DNA of 64,000 nucleotides from DASRHT01 sp035293765 (GCA_035293765.1 DATGMF010000036.1:6610-70609), one strand, 5' to 3'. Shown: positions 25,357 through 35,844, numbered from the stretch's first letter. Notes: a model not told the origin generated them from the letters alone. Made by a program: numbers and translations.

Positions 25357-28119
25357 TCACAGCTCAAGTTCCGCTTTCATTACTTCCTGTTCTGGCGAAA
25401 ACTCGAGCCTGAAGCCGAGCTTCTTACAGACTTCTTGCATCCCGTTATTTTCGACGAGAATATCACCGGTCAATCGCTGGAGCTTTTCGTCGCGTCCAAA
25501 CTGGATCAGGCGACGCAGTAATTCCGTCCCCAGTCCTTTTCGTTGGAATTGATCAGCGATGAGGAGCGCAAATTCCGCCTCATCGGTATTACGAATTTTG
25601 ATGATGCGGCCTACACCAAGAATTTCATGTTGCCCGGTATCTGGATGAAGATGATCGGCCACGAACGCCATTTCTCGGTCGTAGTCAATAAAGCAGACGC
25701 CAATCAATCGCTCGTGCGCAGTCCGCTGGCTCAAGCCGAGCATGTGCAACCAGCGGAAATAGACGCTGCGCTCCGAAAGCGATTGGTGGAACTTGATCAT
25801 CAGCGGCTCGTCCTCTGCAAGGATAGGACGAAGCGTGACTGGAGTACCATCAAGCAGCGTCCAGGGTTGGACGTACTGTAGCGGATAAGGTCGAATGGCA
25901 AGTTGAGGCAACGCATCTTCGCAGGTCTCCGGGTCATGCAGGACCACGCGGGCGTCCAGGGCCAGCAAGCGATCTGGAGAGGCCAACAGCGGATTGATGT
26001 CGATCTCCTTAATACGGCGTTGTTCTACGACCAGAGAACTGAAGCGAACCAAAAGGTGTTCCAGGGCGGTAAGGTCAACAGGCGGGCGTCCCCGCACTCC
26101 CTTGAGGGCGCTCAATATACGGGTTTGTTCCATCATCCGCAGCGCCAGCGTCGTATTGAGTGGAGGAAGGGCGATGGCGCGGTCTCGATACACTGCCACG
26201 AGCTGACCACCTGAGCCAAAGAGCAGGACCGGACCAAACTGTGGATCAGGGCTGCTGCCCAGAATGAGTTCATAGCCATCCAGCGAGATCATCGGCTGGA
26301 CCGTCACGCCCAGAAAATGTTCGGCTCCCACGTTGTCGCGAACCGCAGCGGCAATTGCCTGGTAAGCATGACGCACCGAGTCCGCTCCTGATAGGTTTAA
26401 CTGTACGCCACCCACATCGGTCTTGTGCGTAATGGTTTTTGAAAAGAGCTTGAGCACGACCGGGTAGCCGATGGCTTCCGCGCATGTGACGGCCTCGGTT
26501 TCACTGGTGGCAACTCGTGTCTCGACCGTTGGGATACCATAGGCTGCAAGGAGCTGTTTGGATTCAACCTCTGTCAGTATCGTCCGACCCGACTGGCGAG
26601 CAGCCTCAATCATCTTCGTCGCCGACGCTTTGTCCGGGCCATCGTGATCTAGTTGCGGAGAAGGCAAGGGGGTCTCGTAGATACCGCGCAGGTTGAAGAC
26701 ATAGTGCCACATGTAATTAAATGCCTGAGCAGCGGTGTCTGGATAAGCGAACGTGGGAATACCGACCTGATTCAAAATGGTATGGCCGGCGGTCACGCTG
26801 GCCCCACCCATCCAACTAGCCAGGATCGGCTTGCCCGTGGTAGTGGCGTAGCGCTTGAGATATTCGGCAGTCAAGGTAGGATCGGTCATTGCCTGAGGAG
26901 TCAGGATAACCAGCAATCCATCGCTGTTCGGGTCTTGAGCCGCGATCTCCAGAGCTTTGGCGTAACGTTCAGGATCGGCATCACCAAGAATATCCACCGG
27001 GTTGGCGTGGCTCCAGTGTGCAGGGAGGACTCGATCAAGCGCGGTGAGGGTTTGGGGTGATAATTCAGCGAGTGTACCGCCTGTGGTCAGTAAGGCATCG
27101 GTGGCGAGAACTCCAGGGCCACCCGCGTTAGTCAAGATCGTAAGGTGTGGTCCCCGAGGGCGTGGCTGCTTCGCCAGCACATCTGCCATCGAGAAAAGCT
27201 CATCAATACGGTTGACAGAGAGCACGCCACAACGGCGACAGGCTGCGTCGAAAACTTCCTGGCTGCCGGTTAATGCCCCGGTATGTGAAGCGGCTGCTTG
27301 CGCAGCCGCCTGAGTCCGACCGGCTTTGATAATAATGATTGGCTTCGTGCGGGCAACTTCCCTGACGGAGGAGAGGAACGACCGCGCATCTCCGATAGTT
27401 TCCATGTAGATGACGATGCTCTTCGTGTATCCATCACTGCCCAGATACTCAATCAGATCACCCCAACCCACGTCCACCATTGAGCCAATGGAAATGAAGG
27501 CGCTGAAACCGACGTTTTCACTGATGCTCCAATCCAGAACGGCAGTGCATAGAGCGCCACTCTGACTGATGAAGGCGACATTACCGGGTCGCGCCATAAT
27601 GTGAGCAAAAGTCGCATTGAGCCCGGTGAGTGGGCTCATCACCCCCAGGCAGTTGGGGCCAATGATACGCAGATTTCCTCGACGCGCTTGCTCCAGGATC
27701 TGCTGCTCCAGATATGCACCTTCTGCACCTTTTTCTTTGAAACCAGCCGAAATAATGATAGCTCCCTTGACGCCCGCATCAACACACTCGGCAATAAGGC
27801 CAGGCACCGTTGGGGCAGGCGTGACAATGATTGCAAGATCAACCTGCTGGGGAAGAGCAGCCAGGTGGGGGTACGCCTTGATGCCCAGAACGCTGGCGTG
27901 TCTGGGATTGACGGGAAAAACTGTTCCCCCAAAGGGATTGCTGATCAAGTTCCAGAGGATCGTACGCCCAACACTGCCTGCCTTTTCTGTCGCCCCAATG
28001 ACCGCAATACTCTTCGGCTGAAAAAAGACATTAAGAGGATGGTGCTGCTGATACCAAAAAATGTTCGTAGGAGTTTTTCTACCCGGGATAGAGGCAGTTC
28101 CAACTTGATGTGCTTCCAT
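25357..28119 (-). CDS. ADP-forming acyl-CoA synthetase fused to a GNAT acetyltransferase (Pat-like)
   Basis: 920 aa. N-terminal CoA-binding domain (about 30-165, IAVIGATEKAGSVGRT), ligase domain, ATP-grasp (about 495-720, IGYPVVLKLFSKTITHKTDVGG), then a GNAT domain (about 745-905, GRIIKIRNTDEAEFALLIADQFQRKGLG). The phospho-histidine of ADP-forming synthetases is present (ASHTGALTG, His279), unlike Pat/YfiQ of enterobacteria, where the synthetase part is dead. So it may both make acetate/ATP and acetylate proteins. Array H lies 184 nt upstream. Confidence 0.9.
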   Translation of the reverse strand: MEAHQVGTASIPGRKTPTNIFWYQQHHPLNVFFQPKSIAVIGATEKAGSVGRTILWNLISNPFGGTVFPVNPRHASVLGIKAYPHLAALPQQVDLAIIVTPAPTVPGLIAECVDAGVKGAIIISAGFKEKGAEGAYLEQQILEQARRGNLRIIGPNCLGVMSPLTGLNATFAHIMARPGNVAFISQSGALCTAVLDWSISENVGFSAFISIGSMVDVGWGDLIEYLGSDGYTKSIVIYMETIGDARSFLSSVREVARTKPIIIIKAGRTQAAAQAAASHTGALTGSQEVFDAACRRCGVLSVNRIDELFSMADVLAKQPRPRGPHLTILTNAGGPGVLATDALLTTGGTLAELSPQTLTALDRVLPAHWSHANPVDILGDADPERYAKALEIAAQDPNSDGLLVILTPQAMTDPTLTAEYLKRYATTTGKPILASWMGGASVTAGHTILNQVGIPTFAYPDTAAQAFNYMWHYVFNLRGIYETPLPSPQLDHDGPDKASATKMIEAARQSGRTILTEVESKQLLAAYGIPTVETRVATSETEAVTCAEAIGYPVVLKLFSKTITHKTDVGGVQLNLSGADSVRHAYQAIAAAVRDNVGAEHFLGVTVQPMISLDGYELILGSSPDPQFGPVLLFGSGGQLVAVYRDRAIALPPLNTTLALRMMEQTRILSALKGVRGRPPVDLTALEHLLVRFSSLVVEQRRIKEIDINPLLASPDRLLALDARVVLHDPETCEDALPQLAIRPYPLQYVQPWTLLDGTPVTLRPILAEDEPLMIKFHQSLSERSVYFRWLHMLGLSQRTAHERLIGVCFIDYDREMAFVADHLHPDTGQHEILGVGRIIKIRNTDEAEFALLIADQFQRKGLGTELLRRLIQFGRDEKLQRLTGDILVENNGMQEVCKKLGFRLEFSPEQEVMKAELEL

Positions 28120-28302
28120 ATGTCTCCATGCCTTTTCATGAGCGATACTCTACGGCAAAAATGATCTGCCGGGTTATTCGTAGGCACTCTGGAGAGTATC
28201 TTGCATCATGGTCTTTACTACTCTGTGCCAGATGGCCCCAACTCCAGGAAAAACAGCAGTTCCGGCGATGTTCTTCCCTTTGATTCTACATACATAGACT
28301 AA

Positions 28303-28349
28303 TCACCTGATGTCACATCTACGTCACAATGGCAGGAACTCATCTCACA
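28303..28349 (-). promoter_or_regulatory. TGTGA tandem-box array H (upstream of synthetase-GNAT fusion)
   Basis: On the minus strand TGTGA from 28349, 28328 and 28317 and GGTGA from 28307, spaced 21, 11, 10 bp. The 28120-28640 gap also has an extended -10 element for the plus-strand kinase; no other feature is seen. Confidence 0.55.
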
Positions 28350-28587
28350 ATCACTACACTGAACTCAAATTGTTCAGAATGGACCTTTAGCCTGAGCCCT
28401 CCTTGCTGCTGGAGGCAATTGGAACCACCGGCGCTCAACTGCCGGGATCCTCGGCTTATTCAAAGCCTGAACTTGATATCAAATAAAAACTCTGGTCGGT
28501 AGCTCGATAACTGCACCTTCTGAGTAGCAAGCAGGGCGACGACCACTCAGTCGCTCCGCTTGCATCCTTTCCGTGTAGCAGAAAAAA

Positions 28588-28596
28588 TGCTATGAT
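28588..28596 (+). promoter_or_regulatory. Possible extended -10 promoter of the APH/AAA kinase gene
   Basis: TGCTATGAT matches an extended -10 (TGnTATAAT), 45 nt before the ATG. No good -35 is visible. Prediction only. Confidence 0.35.
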
Positions 28597-28640
28597 TGGC
28601 TCGCGAAGTCAAGGAAAACTCATATGAGGGGAGAAGTAGT

Positions 28641-30410
28641 ATGCATGAGCCTCGGCAGTCTGATAAACGGGCGCAAGTTGCAATCAGTGATTTTACAGCC
28701 ATGTTACAGGAACTGACACGCCCGCAAGCGTTTCCATTCGTCTTACCCAATGGATCGTCCGTTGCTCTTATCCAAACGCATGCCTCGGCTGTTTTACTGA
28801 CGCCTGACCGTGTCTATAAACTGAAGAAGCCACAGGATTTTGGCTTCTTTGACTACTCAACTCCTGCACTGCGTCGCCATTTCTGTCAGCAAGAGGTACT
28901 GCTGAACAGACCGCTCGCGCCGCACATCTATCTTGGCGTTGCCCCTGTGCTGGCTTTTCTTGAGGGACACTATCGTTTTGGTCCCATCGTTCCGCCGGAG
29001 GAAGCACCTCTACCAGAGTCAACATTCGCAGATGGCACTGTCGTGGATTATGCTGTGGTAATGGTGCGCCTTCCCGACGCGGCTCTGCTGGAAACCTGGG
29101 TACAAACGGGCAAGGCTGATCTTCCGCTCCTTGGAGAGATTGCTCGCTTTGTGGCAAACTTTCACGCAACGACCCATACCGATGAGCATATAACTAGCTT
29201 TGGCAACCTGGATGTGATTCGGGGAAACTGGGAGGAGAACTTTGCGCAGATGCAGCCTTATATCGGTCGTACGCTTAATAAGGCTATATACGATCATATC
29301 GTAGCATATGTTCACAGCTTTCTCGAAGCGCGCACAGCCCTCTTTGATAGCCGGGTCCGTGAAGGGCGCATTCGTGACTGCCATGGAGATTTACGCCTGC
29401 AACACGTCTATATCCTGGATCATACACAGAGATCCCCTCACAGCGGGAGGCAATTCGCGATTCTGGATCGGATCGAATTCAATGAACGTTTTCGTTATAG
29501 CGATGTGGCTGGCGAAATCGCTTTTCTGGCGATGGAACTGGATCTTGCCAGTCGTTCTGATTTGGCGCGGAGTTTTGTCGATGCCTACAGTGCGGAAACT
29601 GGTGATGAGACTTTGCGCGAGCTCCTCCCTTTCTATCTATGCTATCGGGCCTGCGTTCGTGGCAAAGTGCTCTCCTTTCAATTAGACGAACCGGAGATTT
29701 CCGAAGTTCAATGTGAGGTCTCAGGTCAACAAGCCTCAGTATTGTTCTCATTAGCTGCCCACTATGCAAGTGGGCCTACGAGATCTATACTGGTCATGAT
29801 TGGTGGCTTGATGGGTACAGGAAAAAGCACGGTAGCACATGTACTTCAGCGGGAATCAGGATGGGTGCTCCGCTCTTCAGATAGCCTGCGTAAACGGCTC
29901 GCGCAGCTTGATCCAGAGCAGCCACAGGCAGATGCCTTCGGTTGGGGCGTCTATCGCCCTGAGTGGACGGCTCGTACCTACCAGGCGCTGCGAACAGAGG
30001 CGGGGGCAGCGCTTGCCACTGGTCGCAGTGTACTGCTCGATGCCTCCTTTATGCGCAGAACTGACCGCCAGATGATTGCTTGTGAAGCGAGGGCGCACGG
30101 GGCTGCGGTCTTGTTTGTCGAGTGCGTGTGTCCGCGCGAGACGGCGCTTCAGCGGCTGGCACATCGTTGGAATGCGCGCGCGGGGGCTGGGCAACCTCTT
30201 ACGAACATGGCATCACTTGCTTCTGATGGCCGGCCAGACCTCTATGAGAAACAATCCACCATGTGGGAAGCCTTTGCTTCCAGTGAGGAACCTGATGTGC
30301 AGCACATCGTGTTGACAACAACACAGCCTGTATCTCATAGTTGTGAGCAAGTGCTCGATGTCCTCGGTATGCCGCGTTTGCTCTGTTGGCTTGAGCGGGA
30401 AGTCAGATAG
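28641..30410 (+). CDS. Fused aminoglycoside-phosphotransferase-like / AAA P-loop kinase
   Basis: 589 aa from ATG 28641 (GAGGGGAG site). The N-terminal half has an APH-like fold (LKKPQDFGFFDYS, RIRDCHGDLRLQHVY, FAILDRIEFNERFRYSDVAGEIAF). The C-terminal half is an AAA_33 P-loop domain (MIGGLMGTGKSTVA, near residues 386-398). Same architecture as mycobacterial Rv2004c, from memory a DosR-regulon member. Phosphoacceptor unknown. Convergent with the DHOD-like gene. Confidence 0.88.
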   Translation: MHEPRQSDKRAQVAISDFTAMLQELTRPQAFPFVLPNGSSVALIQTHASAVLLTPDRVYKLKKPQDFGFFDYSTPALRRHFCQQEVLLNRPLAPHIYLGVAPVLAFLEGHYRFGPIVPPEEAPLPESTFADGTVVDYAVVMVRLPDAALLETWVQTGKADLPLLGEIARFVANFHATTHTDEHITSFGNLDVIRGNWEENFAQMQPYIGRTLNKAIYDHIVAYVHSFLEARTALFDSRVREGRIRDCHGDLRLQHVYILDHTQRSPHSGRQFAILDRIEFNERFRYSDVAGEIAFLAMELDLASRSDLARSFVDAYSAETGDETLRELLPFYLCYRACVRGKVLSFQLDEPEISEVQCEVSGQQASVLFSLAAHYASGPTRSILVMIGGLMGTGKSTVAHVLQRESGWVLRSSDSLRKRLAQLDPEQPQADAFGWGVYRPEWTARTYQALRTEAGAALATGRSVLLDASFMRRTDRQMIACEARAHGAAVLFVECVCPRETALQRLAHRWNARAGAGQPLTNMASLASDGRPDLYEKQSTMWEAFASSEEPDVQHIVLTTTQPVSHSCEQVLDVLGMPRLLCWLEREVR

Positions 30411-30449
30411 GACTCAGAAGAGAAGACTTCCAAGTCTCTGTCTGGCTTC

Positions 30450-31454
30450 TCAAGGCAGGTACGGATCGAACGAGTTGAGCGTCTTCATGTAGTTTGCTCG
30501 CTCGAAGGCTGCCGGTTCTGCGACTGCACGCCGGCTCATACTGCCCTGCATTTGTCTAATAGATGCATATTCGTGCTCTTCCATCCAGCGGTGCAACTCT
30601 CTCAGAAGATGGGGAAGCCGATCAATGCCTGCTTTGAGCAGTTCAGAAGTCATCATCGCCACCTTTGCTCCTGCCATCATCGCTTTGAGCACATCTCTCG
30701 CAATATGAACGCCACTACTGAGAGCAAAATCGGCGTTGACGTGCCCGTAGAGCAGCGCAATCCAGTGCAGCGGGAGATGCAAATCGCGGGAGGTACTCAG
30801 TTCCAGGTGGGGAGCTACCTCCAGCGTTTCCAGATCGAAATCTGGCTGGTAAAAACGGTTAAAAAGCACCAGACTATTTGCTCCCGCCTCGACCAGTTGC
30901 CTTGCCGTGTAGGGGAGCGCGGTGAAAAAGGGACTGAGCTTAACCGCAATGGGAATTTTTATCGCGGCCCGCACATCCCTGACCAGGCAGATATAACTGT
31001 CCTCCAGTTCCGCGCTGGAAAGCTCCGGGTCGGTCGGCAGGTAATAGATGTTCAGTTCCAGGGCATCGGCTCCCGCTTGCTCTATGTTGTGGGCATGGCG
31101 TATCCAGCCGCCCGATGAGATGCCGTTCAGGCTGCCAATGATCGGAATATCTACAGCCTGTTTCACCTTATAGAGGTGTTCCAGGTAGGCTTCTGGCCCT
31201 CTGTTATAGTGCTCCAGATCGGGAAAGTAGCTCAAAGACTCAGCATAGCTGTGCGTCCCGCGACTCAAGTAATGATCAAGTTCATAGCTTTCATGTGTGA
31301 TCTGCTCCTCAAACAAAGAGTACATCACAACGGCGCCTGCTCCAGCATCTTCTAAGCGACGCACGCGGTCAAGCTTCTTGGAAAGCGGCGACGCTGAAGC
31401 AACCACCGGGCTCTTCAGGTGAAGCCCGAGATAGGTGGTGGTAAGATCAGGCAT
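30450..31454 (-). CDS. Dihydroorotate dehydrogenase-like flavoprotein
   Basis: 334 aa from the ATG at 31454 (MPDLTTTYLGL; GAGGAGGAGC site inside the end of nifJ). TIM-barrel of the DHOD/PreA type: LKSPVVASASPLSKK, GSLNGISSGGW, ALELNIYYL, IPIAVKLSPFF, ALSSGVHIARDVLKAMMAGAKVAMMTS (FMN phosphate loop). It overlaps nifJ by 8 nt, so it is translationally coupled. Homologues lie next to NifJ in several phyla; true orotate chemistry is doubtful, and it may serve ferredoxin-linked redox (inference). Confidence 0.88.
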   Translation of the reverse strand: MPDLTTTYLGLHLKSPVVASASPLSKKLDRVRRLEDAGAGAVVMYSLFEEQITHESYELDHYLSRGTHSYAESLSYFPDLEHYNRGPEAYLEHLYKVKQAVDIPIIGSLNGISSGGWIRHAHNIEQAGADALELNIYYLPTDPELSSAELEDSYICLVRDVRAAIKIPIAVKLSPFFTALPYTARQLVEAGANSLVLFNRFYQPDFDLETLEVAPHLELSTSRDLHLPLHWIALLYGHVNADFALSSGVHIARDVLKAMMAGAKVAMMTSELLKAGIDRLPHLLRELHRWMEEHEYASIRQMQGSMSRRAVAEPAAFERANYMKTLNSFDPYLP

Positions 31455-34400
31455 GATGGTGCTCCTCCTCTTCATGATGTGACTGAACTGCTAGTTGCTG
31501 ATACTGCTCCCAGCGGTCCTGCACATCGCGTTGAGCCTGTTCCATGAGGGTTTCGGCGCGCTGCTCGTCATTTTGCAGCAGCATGCGATAGCGCGTCTCG
31601 TTATAGGCATAGTGTTCCAGGGGCAGTGTTGGCGCTTTGGAATCGAGCGTCAACGGGTTTTTGCCGCTCTGTGCCAGTTCTGGATTGTAGCGGTACAGCG
31701 GCCAATAGCCCGTCTGGACGGCCAGCTTTTGTTGGTCCAGTCCCTTCTTCATGTCGATGCCATGGGCGATGCAGTGGCTGTAGGCGATGATGAGTGAGGG
31801 GCCATCGTAGGCTTCAGCTTCCAGGAAGGCGCGCAGCGTTTGCTGATCGTTGGCGCCCATCGCAACATGTGCAACATAGACGCTCCCATAGGCCATTGCC
31901 AGCATGCCCAGATCTTTCTTGGGCAGCGCTTTGCCCCGTGCCGCGAATTTAGCGACGGCGGCTCGTGGCGTGGATTTTGAGGCTTGCCCTCCTGTATTGG
32001 AATAGACCTCTGTATCCAGCACCAGCACGTTGACGTTGCACCCAGAAGCCAGCACATGATCCAGTCCACCAAAGCCAATGTCATACGCCCACCCATCACC
32101 GCCGATGATCCAGACACTTTTCTTCACAAAGGCATCTGCCAGGCTAAGTAAGTGCTGGACGCGCGTGCGCTGCTCTTGCAGGTCGTCCTGGTGTTCAGCC
32201 TGGGTGGACGCTTCTTGCAGGCTGTACTGGAGCCGATGTTTGAGCTGCGCCACCCGTTCCCGCTGCGCCCATATTTCGGCTGCTGTAGCTTGAGTGGCAG
32301 TCAGCAAATCTTCTACCAGATGCACACCAACGATATCGCTACATTGCGAGAGCAGTTCACTGGCGTACTCAAGCTGTTTATCCAGTGCAATGCGCATGCC
32401 CAGGCCAAACTCGGCATTATCTTCAAACAACGAGTTGGACCACGCTGGTCCTCTTTGCTCACAGTTCATTGTCCAGGGCGTCGTGGGCAGGTTGCCGCCA
32501 TAAATGGAGGAGCAGCCCGTCGCGTTGGCAACCAGCATCCTATCACCAAACAATTGGGTGGCGAGCTTGATATAAGGGGTCTCGCCACACCCAGAGCATG
32601 CCCCCGAGAACTCGAACAATGGGAGGAGCAACTGCGTGTCTTTGATGGCTGCCATATTCAGGCGCGTTGGATCGACATCTGGTAAGGTCTGGAAGAACTC
32701 CCAATTGGTCTTTTCGCGTTCGCGCAACGGTGGTTGCGGAGCCATGTTGATGGCTTTGCGTCCGACCTGTTGTTTATGCTTCACCGGGCATGCTTCGACA
32801 CAGAGAGCACAGCCCGTACAATCTTCAGGGGAGACCTGGAGCGTATAGCGCATGCCAGGAAACTCCTTGAAGTGGGCATCAGTGGTCAAAAACGTCTCGG
32901 GAGCATCAGCCAGCAAAGCCGGATCATAGACCTTTTCGCGGATGACGGCATGTGGACAGACCATCACACACTTGCCACATTGAATGCAGATATCCGGGTC
33001 CCAGACAGGAATCTCCAGGGCGATGTTGCGCTTCTCCCAACACGCGGTCCCTGAAGGATAGGTGCCATCGACAGGCAAAGCGCTCACGGGGAGCGTATCG
33101 CCCTCTCCAGCGATCATGGGACCAAGCACCTGGCGGACGAAATCGGGCGCTTCTTGCGCGACAGGAGGACGCCGTTTGAGCATTGGCAGGGCAATAGGGA
33201 CATGGAGCGACGCCGGGACAGGTGCCGCGTCCTCGTTTCTCTCTCCTCCTCCTTCTGCTATCTGTGGGAGGGTTTCCTTCATGAAGATGGGCACCTCATA
33301 GAGATGGGCCAGCGTCTCATCGACCGCACGGAAGTTGCGCTGAACGACGGCTTCCCCGCGCTTGCTATACGTTTTCTTGATGCTTTGCTTGATATGTGCA
33401 ATCGCCTCTTCTTTTGGTAAGACGCCACTGAGTGCAAAGAAACAGGTCTGCATGACCGTATTAATGCGCCCCCCCATGCCTGTCTCGCTGGCTACCTTAT
33501 GTGCATTTATCACATAGCAACGCAGTTGTTTTTCGATGATCGCTTGCTGCACCTCCTGGGGCAAATGGTCCCAGGTCTGCTCCGGTCCATAGAGGCTATC
33601 GAGCAGGAAGACTCCGCCTGGTCTGACATACTTGAGCACGTCGAAGCGCTCCAGGAGCGCAAATTGATGGCAGGCCACAAAGTTTGCCTGATCGACACCG
33701 ATCAGGTAGGGAGCATGGAGAGGCTGTGGTCCAAAGCGCAGATGCGAGATGGTCACCGATCCTGATTTCTTCGAATCATAGACAAAGTAGCCCTGAGCAT
33801 AGTTCTCGGTCTCCTCGCCGATGATCTTGATCGAGTTTTTGTTAGCTCCCACGGTCCCATCGGAACCCAGACCCCAGAAGACGCATTGGACCGTATCATG
33901 GTGCTCGATAGAGAAAGTGGGATCATAGGCCAGACTGCTGTGAGTCACATCATCGTTGATACCAATGGTAAAATGATTTTTGGGATCGCTCTGACAAAGT
34001 TCGTCAAAAATGCCCTTCACCATTGCGGGAGTAAACTCCTTCGAGGAAAGACCATAGCGTCCACCGATGATACGGGGATGGAGCGCCTCTCCGTTGTTTA
34101 TCTCCCTTCTTTCGTTGAGCGCTGTCACCACATCAAGGTAGAGTGGTTCCCCGATGCTTCCTGGCTCTTTCGTGCGATCCAGCACGGCAATGGCCTTGAC
34201 CGTTGATGGGAGTGCTTGCAGGAAGTGCTCAATCGAGAATGGCCGGAATAAACGCACATTGACAACGCCCACTTTCTCGCCCTGCTCCACGAGAGCGTCA
34301 ACCGTTGTCTGAACCGTTTCTGCTCCCGATCCCATCAAGATAATCACGCGTTCGGCATCTGGCGCGCCCACATAGTCGAACACATGATAGTGTCGGCCAA

Positions 34401-35160
34401 CCAGCGCGGCGAAGCGATCCATGGTTTGCTGAACAAGGGCCGGGCATGCCTGGTAATAGGTATTGACACTTTCACGCGCTTGAAAGTAGACATCAGGATT
34501 GTGTGCGGTCCCTCGAATGAAGGGATGATCAGGTGAGAGCGCACGCGCCCGGTGTGCCTGGACTAATGCATCGTCGATCATCGCTCCGATGTCTTCGCGG
34601 CTCAGTTGTTCAATCTTATTAATTTCGTGCGAAGTGCGGAAACCATCGAAGAAGTGAAGAAAAGGCACACGCGTCTTGAGCGTGGACGCATGGGCGATCA
34701 GGGCCAGGTCTTGAGCTTCCTGCACAGAGCTGGAGGCAAGCAACGCGAGGCCGGTGGCACGGGTTGCCATCACATCAGAATGATCGCCGAAGATGGAAAG
34801 CCCCTGGGTGGCGAGTGAACGGGCAGCCACATGAAATACCATCGGTGTCAGTTCCCCAGCGATCTTGTACATATTGGGGATCATGAGGAGCAGACCTTGC
34901 GAGGCGGTGAAGGTCGTGGCTAACGCTCCTGTCTGGAGGGCACCATGAAGTGCTCCGGCAGCGCCGCCCTCTGACTGCATTTCTACCACAAGCGGGACCG
35001 TGCCCCAAAGATTGCCGCGTCCTGCCGCCGACCAGGCATCGGCCAGTTCTCCCATTGGGGTCGATGGGGTGATGGGGTAGATCGCGATCACCTCGCTCAA
35101 AGCGTAGGCAATGTTCGCAACGGCCTCATTGCCCTCGACGGTTATCCAGGTGCGTTCCAT
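31447..35160 (-). CDS. nifJ: Pyruvate:ferredoxin (flavodoxin) oxidoreductase, single chain
   Basis: 1237 aa from ATG 35160 (GGAGGGTG site). One-piece NifJ with domains in order: N-terminal pyrimidine domain (IAYALSEVIAIYPITPSTPMGEL), gamma-like domain, 2[4Fe-4S] ferredoxin region (CIQCGKCVMVCPHA, CTGCALCVEACPV), TPP domain (FSGACSGCGETPYIKLATQLFG, IGGDGWAYDIGFGG), and a C-terminal CIAHGIDM stretch. Oxidises pyruvate to acetyl-CoA and CO2 with reduced ferredoxin or flavodoxin. It sits 41 nt after the flavodoxin-like gene and before the DHOD-like gene; acetyl-CoA could feed the ADP-forming synthetase. Confidence 0.96.
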   Translation of the reverse strand: MERTWITVEGNEAVANIAYALSEVIAIYPITPSTPMGELADAWSAAGRGNLWGTVPLVVEMQSEGGAAGALHGALQTGALATTFTASQGLLLMIPNMYKIAGELTPMVFHVAARSLATQGLSIFGDHSDVMATRATGLALLASSSVQEAQDLALIAHASTLKTRVPFLHFFDGFRTSHEINKIEQLSREDIGAMIDDALVQAHRARALSPDHPFIRGTAHNPDVYFQARESVNTYYQACPALVQQTMDRFAALVGRHYHVFDYVGAPDAERVIILMGSGAETVQTTVDALVEQGEKVGVVNVRLFRPFSIEHFLQALPSTVKAIAVLDRTKEPGSIGEPLYLDVVTALNERREINNGEALHPRIIGGRYGLSSKEFTPAMVKGIFDELCQSDPKNHFTIGINDDVTHSSLAYDPTFSIEHHDTVQCVFWGLGSDGTVGANKNSIKIIGEETENYAQGYFVYDSKKSGSVTISHLRFGPQPLHAPYLIGVDQANFVACHQFALLERFDVLKYVRPGGVFLLDSLYGPEQTWDHLPQEVQQAIIEKQLRCYVINAHKVASETGMGGRINTVMQTCFFALSGVLPKEEAIAHIKQSIKKTYSKRGEAVVQRNFRAVDETLAHLYEVPIFMKETLPQIAEGGGERNEDAAPVPASLHVPIALPMLKRRPPVAQEAPDFVRQVLGPMIAGEGDTLPVSALPVDGTYPSGTACWEKRNIALEIPVWDPDICIQCGKCVMVCPHAVIREKVYDPALLADAPETFLTTDAHFKEFPGMRYTLQVSPEDCTGCALCVEACPVKHKQQVGRKAINMAPQPPLREREKTNWEFFQTLPDVDPTRLNMAAIKDTQLLLPLFEFSGACSGCGETPYIKLATQLFGDRMLVANATGCSSIYGGNLPTTPWTMNCEQRGPAWSNSLFEDNAEFGLGMRIALDKQLEYASELLSQCSDIVGVHLVEDLLTATQATAAEIWAQRERVAQLKHRLQYSLQEASTQAEHQDDLQEQRTRVQHLLSLADAFVKKSVWIIGGDGWAYDIGFGGLDHVLASGCNVNVLVLDTEVYSNTGGQASKSTPRAAVAKFAARGKALPKKDLGMLAMAYGSVYVAHVAMGANDQQTLRAFLEAEAYDGPSLIIAYSHCIAHGIDMKKGLDQQKLAVQTGYWPLYRYNPELAQSGKNPLTLDSKAPTLPLEHYAYNETRYRMLLQNDEQRAETLMEQAQRDVQDRWEQYQQLAVQSHHEEEEHHHA

Positions 35161-35201
35161 ATCACCCTCCAAACGGAAGCTGCGCTTTACTCTTCCTCAT
35201 A

Positions 35202-35690
35202 CTATGCATTTTGTTTCTCTGCAAGTTGGGCATGAAACATCTCAAACCGCTCTATAATCTGGCGAGTCCATCGTTCGGCTCGTTCCAGTTCTCCCTCTTC
35301 CAGGGGACCTTCTCTGTCAACCACAAAAAAGCTTTTTGCAGGCAAGAGGAGGTTAGCTCCCGCTTTTTCCAACCTGTTGGCAAGAACCGTGGAGGCGGAG
35401 CCGGACAGCAGGCGAGACATGCGATAACGGGTATCGAATACAGCCACTGCCAGACCTTCAAATGAGCGATCAAGGAGATGCTCTACGAAAGCGCGCATTG
35501 CAGGCGCAAGCCCATGAAGCTGAGTCGGGCAACCAAGAATCAGCAGATCCACGCCTTGAGTGTCCAGGGCATGCACTTCTGATACGTTAAGACACCTCAC
35601 TGTTCCAGAGGTTTGCAGGGCACTGGTAATGGCTCCAGCAATCTGCTGCGTGTTGCCAAATGCTGAATCATAGATAATCAGTGTGTTCAT
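35202..35690 (-). CDS. Flavodoxin-family protein
   Basis: 162 aa. The FMN phosphate loop is IIYDSAFGNTQQIA near the start and the isoalloxazine-side loop GCPTQLHGLAP. It is a likely electron partner of NifJ: the gene lies upstream in the same operon (flavodoxin-nifJ-DHOD). Array I is 118 nt upstream. Confidence 0.9.
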   Translation of the reverse strand: MNTLIIYDSAFGNTQQIAGAITSALQTSGTVRCLNVSEVHALDTQGVDLLILGCPTQLHGLAPAMRAFVEHLLDRSFEGLAVAVFDTRYRMSRLLSGSASTVLANRLEKAGANLLLPAKSFFVVDREGPLEEGELERAERWTRQIIERFEMFHAQLAEKQNA

Positions 35691-35807
35691 ACTATGACAC
35701 TCCTTCCTGGCTGTGGCGAGACCATCGATGAAACGTTGTACCGACTAGAGCGTCCGGCTCAAACTATTGCTTGCTCTCAAGTGTATTTCTGATGGCTCTC
35801 AATGGCA

Positions 35808-35844
35808 TCACAGGAAAAATATGGGAACTCACAACTCTCTCACA
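35808..35844 (-). promoter_or_regulatory. TGTGA tandem-box array I (upstream of flavodoxin-nifJ operon)
   Basis: On the minus strand TGTGA from 35844, 35833 and 35812 (spacing 11 and 21). Flanking CTCTCAA text may hold decayed boxes. Confidence 0.55.
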
